A DNA stretch of 6,489 nucleotides, taken from Chloroflexota bacterium. GTDB lineage: Bacteria > Chloroflexota > Limnocylindria > P2-11E. Position numbers and translations under genes: made by a program. Below are positions 1 through 3,864 of the stretch, piece after piece; the first letter of the stretch is position 1; every line of letters starts with the position of its first letter. The DNA is taken from assembly GCA_005889445.1 (NCBI GenBank), contig VBGS01000140.1, positions 1 to 6,489 of the forward strand, in the 5' to 3' direction. Under the pieces are notes generated by a model that ran no database searches, was not told the DNA's origin, and saw nothing but the letters and a program-made list of their open reading frames with translations.

Positions 1-2
1 GA

Positions 3-803
3 CTAGAGCGCGGACTCGAAGTCGTCCTTCGCCCGATCGAAATACCAGAAGCCGGCGATGAACAGCACCACCGCGACGACCGTGGAGTACGCGAGGGCAT
101 CCCACTGCGGAGGCAGGCCGTCGAGCAGCGCGCGCTGGTACCCGACGATCACCGCGGTCATCGGGTTGAGATAGAGAAGGAAGAGCTGCTGCGGGCGGTC
201 GTCGAGGATCGAGACGGAGAACAGGACCGGCGTGAGGAAGTACCACGCGAGCAGGAGGATCCCGAGGATGTGCTGGACGTCGCGATAGAAGACGGCGAGC
301 GCGCTCAGCAGATACGCGAATCCGAGATTCATCACGATCTGGAGCGCGATCAGCACTGGAAGCCAGATGACTCCCTCGGGGTGGCGCGGGCCGAACACGA
401 TGAGCACCGCGAAGAGCACGATGAGACTGAGCAGGAAGTTCGCGAGCGCTGAGAGCACGCTCGCGGCGGGCAGGACCTGCACCGGCATGCGCACCTTCTT
501 CACCAGCGACGCGTTCGCGAGGATCGCGGACGCGCCCGACTGCAGCGAGGTCGCGAAGAACGTCCAGGGCAGCAGGCCAACGAACAGGAACACCGCATAC
601 GGCTGCTCGCCGGTCGCGGTCTGCGGCCGCGTGCGCAGGACGACGCCGAAGAGCAGCCAGAACACGACCAGCTGCAGCAGCGGCGTGACGAAGTTCCACG
701 CGAACCCAAGGACTGAACCCTTGTAGCGCGCTCGCAACTCGCGCCACGCGAAGTCGGCGAGCAGCTGGCGCCGGTCGGCCAGCGCGCGCAGATCGGCGAT
801 CAC
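3..803 (-). CDS. ABC-2 type transporter permease (Wzm/TagG-like polysaccharide exporter)
   Basis: Integral membrane subunit of an ABC exporter, of the family that moves lipid-linked O-antigen, teichoic acid or other polysaccharide across the inner membrane. From the GTG at 803 it is 266 residues, normal for the family. The N-terminal amphipathic stretch (ADLRALADRR, then WRELRARYKGSVLG around residues 20-33) is typical of this family and precedes about six hydrophobic segments near residues 31-56, 68-84, 113-138, 144-170, 180-200 and 237-256. The VKKVRMPVQVLP motif (101-112) and LNPMTAVIVGYQ (212-223) are family hallmarks. The frame is open to an ATG at 923, but that extension reads as low-complexity Ser/Thr/Arg, lies antisense to the hydrolase and has no family counterpart, so the GTG is preferred. 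No clear Shine-Dalgarno precedes it; a TACTCT hexamer ends 6 nt upstream, which would suit a leaderless mRNA. The stop is TAG at 5..3. The ATP-binding partner is not in the window. Substrate is unknown. Confidence 0.9.
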   Translation of the reverse strand: MIADLRALADRRQLLADFAWRELRARYKGSVLGFAWNFVTPLLQLVVFWLLFGVVLRTRPQTATGEQPYAVFLFVGLLPWTFFATSLQSGASAILANASLVKKVRMPVQVLPAASVLSALANFLLSLIVLFAVLIVFGPRHPEGVIWLPVLIALQIVMNLGFAYLLSALAVFYRDVQHILGILLLAWYFLTPVLFSVSILDDRPQQLFLLYLNPMTAVIVGYQRALLDGLPPQWDALAYSTVVAVVLFIAGFWYFDRAKDDFESAL

Positions 804-806
804 AGT

Positions 807-813
807 GGAAGAG
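807..813 (+). promoter_or_regulatory. Possible ribosome binding site for the hydrolase
   Basis: GGAAGAG lies 9 nt before the ATG at 823. It favours that ATG over the in-frame GTG at 805, which has no purine-rich element in front of it. This is a moderate match to a Shine-Dalgarno sequence, not a strong one. Confidence 0.4.
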
Positions 814-822
814 TATTCGGCG

Positions 823-1650
823 ATGCCGACACGCCGGACAGTCACCCGTGCCGATGTCGAGCTCGTCCACTGGACCTGGCCAGGGGCGGAGCCGACGGCC
901 CTGCTGCTCCACGGGATCGGCAACTACGGGCGGTACTGGGATCTCTTCGCGGACGCCGTTGATGGGCGCCTCGCGCTCATCGCGCCGGATGCCCGCGGTC
1001 ACGGGGAGAGCGGCCGTCCGGCATCGGCATACGCGCCTGAGGATTTCGTCGCCGACGCGATGGCCGTGCTGGACGCGCGCGGCATCGAGCGGGCCGTGGT
1101 GGTCGGCCACTCGATGGGCGGCCTGCATTCGATCCATCTCGCCTCGCGGCATCCCGAGCGCGTGCGCGCTCTCGTCATCGTCGACGCCGGGCCCGAGCCC
1201 CTGCCTGAAGGGAGCGAGCGCGCGAGGCGTCTGCTCACCGAGCGGCCGGCGCGGTTCGCGTCGCGCGCCCAGGCCCGCGCGTATTTCGAGCGGACGTCCC
1301 CGGGATACGTCGACGCGGTCTATCGCAACCGCCTGGAGTGGGCGCTCCGCGAAGAGGACGACGGCCTCGTGTGGCGATCGGATCAGCGTGCGCTCGAGCA
1401 GATCATGAGCGGGCGAGCCGCGCCCTCAGATCGCTGGGCTGCTCTGGCGAGGATCTCCTGCCCGACGCTCGTCGTTCGCGGCACGCGCTCGAATGTGCTC
1501 TCGGCCGAGGTCGCGCGGCGAATGGTCGCGAGTCTGCCGCGCGGATCGCTCCTCGAGCTCGATGCCGGTCACAATGTCGCGCTTGATCAGCCGGCGAGGC
1601 TCGCCGAAGCTGTCATCGGGATGGCATCAACAGCGGACGAACACTTCTGA
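823..1650 (+). CDS. Alpha/beta-fold hydrolase
   Basis: Soluble alpha/beta hydrolase of 275 residues from the ATG at 823 (281 from the alternative GTG at 805). Seen in the sequence, numbered from the ATG: an oxyanion-hole HG motif (LLLHGIGNYGRYWD, about 28-41), the strand-4 region DARGHGESGRP (56-66), the nucleophile elbow VGHSMGG with Ser97, a cap region from about 125 to 200, and the catalytic His250 in DAGHNVALDQP. No signal peptide or membrane segment is present, so it should be cytoplasmic. In many relatives the motif after strand 7 reads RGxxSDxLS, with the Asp as catalytic acid; here it reads RGTRSNVLS, with Asn224. Asp121 (VIVDAGP) after strand 6 could take over, as in some dehalogenase-type enzymes, but that is inference. 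Esterase, epoxide hydrolase, peptidase and haloperoxidase-like roles are all possible and the substrate cannot be called. It is divergent from the permease. Confidence 0.88.
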   Translation: MPTRRTVTRADVELVHWTWPGAEPTALLLHGIGNYGRYWDLFADAVDGRLALIAPDARGHGESGRPASAYAPEDFVADAMAVLDARGIERAVVVGHSMGGLHSIHLASRHPERVRALVIVDAGPEPLPEGSERARRLLTERPARFASRAQARAYFERTSPGYVDAVYRNRLEWALREEDDGLVWRSDQRALEQIMSGRAAPSDRWAALARISCPTLVVRGTRSNVLSAEVARRMVASLPRGSLLELDAGHNVALDQPARLAEAVIGMASTADEHF

Positions 1651-1666
1651 TACACCAATTCTCAAC

Positions 1667-1852
1667 ATGCCAACGAAGAATCGCCGCGTCACCATGGGCT
1701 CGAGCCCTGAAGATGTCGCTTTGACCAAGATCGCGCGCTCCCGCGAAACGACCTACGACCGGTCGAGCGCGCTCCGACACGAAGCGATCTGGCGAACCCG
1801 CCGGCGTCGACGCGAGCCAGGATCAGGCGGAGGAACAAACTCGCGGTCCTAG
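1667..1852 (+). CDS. Doubtful 61-residue Arg-rich ORF
   Basis: ATG-to-TAG frame that starts 16 nt after the hydrolase stop and could be translated as a downstream cistron. The product begins MPTKNRRVTMGSSPEDVAL, is strongly basic (five consecutive Arg near residues 45-49) and ends in a Gly/Ser-rich tail. Third positions are mostly G or C over the first 45 codons but not over the tail. There is no Shine-Dalgarno, no recognisable domain and no signal peptide. It may be chance, or the remnant of something decayed. The rest of the 1651-1865 gap shows a 12-bp palindrome (GGGCTCGAGCCC at 1696) and nothing else I can interpret. Confidence 0.22.
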   Translation: MPTKNRRVTMGSSPEDVALTKIARSRETTYDRSSALRHEAIWRTRRRRREPGSGGGTNSRS

Positions 1853-1865
1853 CGTCATCACCCAC

Positions 1866-2183
1866 ATGACTTCCGGTGGCCGTCTGGCGACGGTCATGGT
1901 CACGAACAAGGATCACAACCAGATCGTCACCGCGCACGTCGGCGATCACATCCAGATCGCGCTCGGCGACGCCGTGAATTGGCAGCTCGACCCGCCTGAC
2001 GGGGTCGTGCTCACCCATCCCGTGCAGAACTACATGCTGGTGCGAGGAACGCAGGCGATCTGGCTCGCGAGCGCCGTCGGCCACACGAAGATCCACGCGC
2101 AGGGCGGACCCAGCTGTCCGAGCGGTCAGCCCTGCCCGCTCATCCTCGCGATCTTCGACGCGACGGTCGAGGTGCTGCCTTAG
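1866..2183 (+). CDS. Small beta-rich Ig-like/chagasin-like hypothetical protein
   Basis: A 105-residue protein of alternating beta-strand pattern. VTAHVGDHIQIAL (21-33) resembles the opening strands of chagasin-like (inhibitor I42) or bacterial Ig-like domains. GTQAIWLASAVGHTKIHAQG (61-80) resembles the 'G...W.A...G.a.l.A' core of that fold. The end, with Cys84 and Cys90 in CPSGQPCP followed by FDATVEVLP, looks like a disulphide loop leading into the last strand. Proteins of this kind are usually exported or lipid-anchored, yet the N-terminus here (MTSGGRLATV) has no signal peptide. Upstream codons stay open back to a TGA at 1722-1724, but contain no ATG, GTG or TTG and do not encode a hydrophobic stretch. 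No Shine-Dalgarno precedes the ATG; a second ATG lies at 1896. Codon bias is strong from about codon 8 onward, so the gene looks real. Function is unknown; a protease-inhibitor or adhesion role is only suggested by fold resemblance. Confidence 0.7.
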   Translation: MTSGGRLATVMVTNKDHNQIVTAHVGDHIQIALGDAVNWQLDPPDGVVLTHPVQNYMLVRGTQAIWLASAVGHTKIHAQGGPSCPSGQPCPLILAIFDATVEVLP

Positions 2184-2302
2184 CCCACGCGTCCCGCGAA
2201 GATCTTCGCGAGCTCGCCCTGGAGCGCGGCGATCGCGAAGAGGATCGCGAGGACGACGACCACGATGCGCAGTGCCTCGCCGCCGATGTTGTCGTTCCCC
2301 AT
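2180..2302 (-). CDS. 40-residue single-pass membrane micropeptide
   Basis: A short ATG-to-TAA frame found by reading the minus strand between the two neighbours. It begins MGNDNIGGEALRIVVV and has one hydrophobic segment at about residues 13-27 (IVVVVLAILFAIAAL), followed by an amphipathic tail QGELAKIFAGRVG. Nearly every third base is G or C (the exceptions are the GCA at codon 10 and GGA at codon 37), as in the real genes here. The length and layout fit a small membrane peptide. It lies 68 nt downstream of the secreted Asp-box gene on the same strand and may be co-transcribed with it. A GGCGGAG sequence lies 13 nt upstream of the ATG, a long spacing for a Shine-Dalgarno. Its TAA (2182..2180) overlaps the TAG (2181..2183) of the convergent gene. 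No family is recognised and no function is proposed. Confidence 0.55.
   Translation of the reverse strand: MGNDNIGGEALRIVVVVLAILFAIAALQGELAKIFAGRVG
2195..2210. repeat. 16-bp perfect palindrome near convergent stop codons
   Basis: CGCGAAGATCTTCGCG reads the same on both strands. It starts 12 nt after the stop of the plus-strand Ig-like gene and lies inside the last codons of the 40-residue minus-strand gene. As RNA it can form a six-pair stem with a GAUC loop in either direction. No U-tract follows on either strand, so a classical intrinsic terminator is not supported. It may be a hairpin at the 3' end of the plus transcript, or just a by-product of codons for LAKIFA. Confidence 0.45.
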
Positions 2303-2338
2303 ACCGGTAGGAAAACTCCGCCAGACATCGACCGGTAT
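2301..2338. promoter_or_regulatory. 8-bp inverted repeat, candidate operator
   Basis: ATACCGGT (2301-2308) and ACCGGTAT (2331-2338) form a perfect inverted repeat with a 22-nt spacer. Each arm contains the palindrome ACCGGT. The left arm overlaps the start codon of the minus-strand micropeptide (2302..2300), so a bound protein or an RNA stem could affect its expression. The arms start 30 bp apart, close to three helical turns. No confident -10/-35 pair was recognised next to it. Regulatory function is inference. Confidence 0.35.
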
Positions 2339-2370
2339 CACCTATCCGGGGGGAAGGCTCTCCTTTGCGA

Positions 2371-3840
2371 TCATGGTCCCGCCGGTCCCTTGCAGCTGAG
2401 GCCGGGTTTCGCCCCGACGATCGCGGTCTGCTGAGAGGTCACGCAGCCGGAGGTGATCCAGGTCGGCCCGTGGAGCACCTGACCCTGGTCGGTCCACACC
2501 AGCGTCGCGCTTCCGCCGCGGTCGATGGCGATCGAGATCGAGTCGGCAAGGTCCCGGTTTCCTCCGCTGATCGAGCAGAAGATGCCGTTGGTGCAGATGC
2601 CGCCGACGTGCATCACGCTGCTCGACGCCGACGTCTGGTTGAACTTCGGGCTCGCAGCCGTGCCGTTTGTCGTCTGCGCGAACGTCACGTACCAGGGCGA
2701 CTGCTCGGCGTCCGTCGGCGTGTAGTCGGGCGAGTTGAGCCAGATGAAGTCGACCCGGCCAGTCGATCCAGCGGCGATCCACGGGAAGAAGTGCGTGCCC
2801 TTGTCGCTGTTCACCTTGACCGGCAGGCTCCACATGGATCCTCGGTTACTCGAGTGGCTGAACCAGATGTCGAAGACGCTCGCCCCGTTCAGGTTGTCGG
2901 CAAAGACCGAGTACACGTTGCCGCTGACGCCGGCGGCGCCCGAGTCATCGACGGCGAGCGTCGCGAAGATGTCATCGGTGTTGGTGCCTGCACCTCCGTC
3001 GAACACCGGGTGCGCATCCCAGGTCACGCCATTGTTCGCCGAGTGCGCGACCCATACCTGGTGGAAGTTCTCGATCTGGGTGATGTTGCAGCCCTGCGTC
3101 GTGTTGGCCGCGGGATCCGCCGTGATCCATTGCACGTAAACCTCGCCCGTCTGGGGATCGACTTCGATACCGCTAGGGACGGTGTTGCAGAACGACTGGA
3201 TCTCGGCGTTGGGGTCGTTCGCGAACACGTTTGTCTGGACGAAGGTCTGGCCGCCGTCACTCGAAGAGGCGACCCAGATCTGGCTAGCGGTGAAGTCGTG
3301 GTAACTGATGTAGACGTGATCGGCGCTCGCGTTCGTCTTGCTCGGGTAGACCGCCAACCACGGCCGGTCAATAAACGACGGATTGAATGCGGCGACGTTG
3401 TTGATCGTCCAGTTCGCGCCACGGTCGTCGCTGTACGCAAGATGTGTCTGCAGCAAGAAGGGGAGGCGCTCGAGCGATGTGACGTAGACGCGGTGCGTTC
3501 CCGGCAGACATCCCGTGTTCGCCGTCATGCACGGAGTCGGTCCGCCGACACGCACGTCGACGTCACCGATGTCGTTCCCGAACGGGTTCATGATCGGCGT
3601 CTGGACGAAGGTGCGACCGCCATCGTCTGAGCGGGCGACGTGCGTGCCGCTCGCCTGCCACGCGACGTAGATCGTCCCATCGGCACGGTCGATCGCGACC
3701 GACGGTTCGGTCGCGTTCGTCTCCGAATCCGGCGATACCTTCTCGGTGAAGCCCGAGATGATGTCGGCAAGAGCGCTCATCGCGAAGAACGACACCGACA
3801 GTGCCAGCGCGAGCCCGATCGTGACGAGCGGACGACGCAT
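2371..3840 (-). CDS. Secreted Asp-box (BNR) beta-propeller protein, sialidase-like fold
   Basis: A 489-residue exported protein. The start has a signal peptide: MRR, a hydrophobic core (residues 5-20), then SALA before Asp26. Five Asp-box motifs (S-x-D/N-x-G-x-x-W/F) are visible: SDDGGRTF 71-78, SDDRGANW 137-144, SSDGGQTF 193-200, SANNGVTW 267-274 and SSNRGSMW 330-337. Their spacing of about 55-75 residues is that of propeller blades. Other blade motifs are TEPSVAIDRADG (44-55), FIDRPWLAV (156-164) and FFPWIAAGSTGRV (351-363). A C-terminal CTNGIFC motif (416-422) leads to RDLADSISIAIDRGG. Eight cysteines in the mature part could form disulphides. The FRIP motif of true sialidases is not seen, so the exo-alpha-sialidase name often given to such proteins is not justified here; binding or another hydrolase activity is possible. 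It follows the larger Asp-box gene by 24 bp and is probably in its operon. Confidence 0.88.
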   Translation of the reverse strand: MRRPLVTIGLALALSVSFFAMSALADIISGFTEKVSPDSETNATEPSVAIDRADGTIYVAWQASGTHVARSDDGGRTFVQTPIMNPFGNDIGDVDVRVGGPTPCMTANTGCLPGTHRVYVTSLERLPFLLQTHLAYSDDRGANWTINNVAAFNPSFIDRPWLAVYPSKTNASADHVYISYHDFTASQIWVASSSDGGQTFVQTNVFANDPNAEIQSFCNTVPSGIEVDPQTGEVYVQWITADPAANTTQGCNITQIENFHQVWVAHSANNGVTWDAHPVFDGGAGTNTDDIFATLAVDDSGAAGVSGNVYSVFADNLNGASVFDIWFSHSSNRGSMWSLPVKVNSDKGTHFFPWIAAGSTGRVDFIWLNSPDYTPTDAEQSPWYVTFAQTTNGTAASPKFNQTSASSSVMHVGGICTNGIFCSISGGNRDLADSISIAIDRGGSATLVWTDQGQVLHGPTWITSGCVTSQQTAIVGAKPGLSCKGPAGP

Positions 3841-3844
3841 CGTT

Positions 3845-3850
3845 ACCTCC
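3845..3850 (-). promoter_or_regulatory. Strong Shine-Dalgarno of the 489-residue Asp-box gene
   Basis: GGAGGT on the minus strand, 4 nt before the ATG at 3840 and inside the 24-bp gap after the upstream gene's TGA. It fixes the start that gives a complete signal peptide. The spacing is short but workable. There is little room for a separate promoter, which supports co-transcription with the upstream gene. Confidence 0.7.
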
Positions 3851-3864
3851 AGGTGATCTGTGAA

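Noticed and set aside
804..923. N-terminal extension of the permease to the ATG at 923.
   Set aside because: The extra 40 residues are Ser/Thr/Arg-rich, antisense to the well-supported hydrolase, and the family begins right at the IADLRALADRR segment.
1696..1707. GGGCTCGAGCCC palindrome as a terminator for the hydrolase.
   Set aside because: Only a four-pair stem with a four-base loop is possible, no U-tract follows, and a 12-bp palindrome is expected by chance in a GC-rich window of this size.
2229..2236. GCGATCGC, as in the cyanobacterial HIP1 repeat (also at 4007-4014).
   Set aside because: I found only two copies in the window, both inside coding sequence, so there is no sign of an overrepresented element.
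2140..2328. Minus-strand 62-codon frame overlapping the micropeptide.
   Set aside because: It is Ser/Arg-rich, runs into the Ig-like gene and has poor codon bias; the overlapping 40-codon frame is much more convincing.
2352..2368. AAGG-CTCT-CCTT hairpin after the 489-residue gene as a terminator.
   Set aside because: The stem is only four pairs and there is no T-run downstream on the minus strand.
2365..3630. Long plus-strand open frame of 421 codons.
   Set aside because: It is antisense to the Asp-box gene and encodes an Arg/Asp/Val-rich sequence with no fold pattern, as expected for the mirror frame of a high-GC gene.
2371..3840. Naming the 489-residue protein an exo-alpha-sialidase.
   Set aside because: Asp boxes occur in many propellers, and the FRIP motif and a recognisable Arg triad are not visible.
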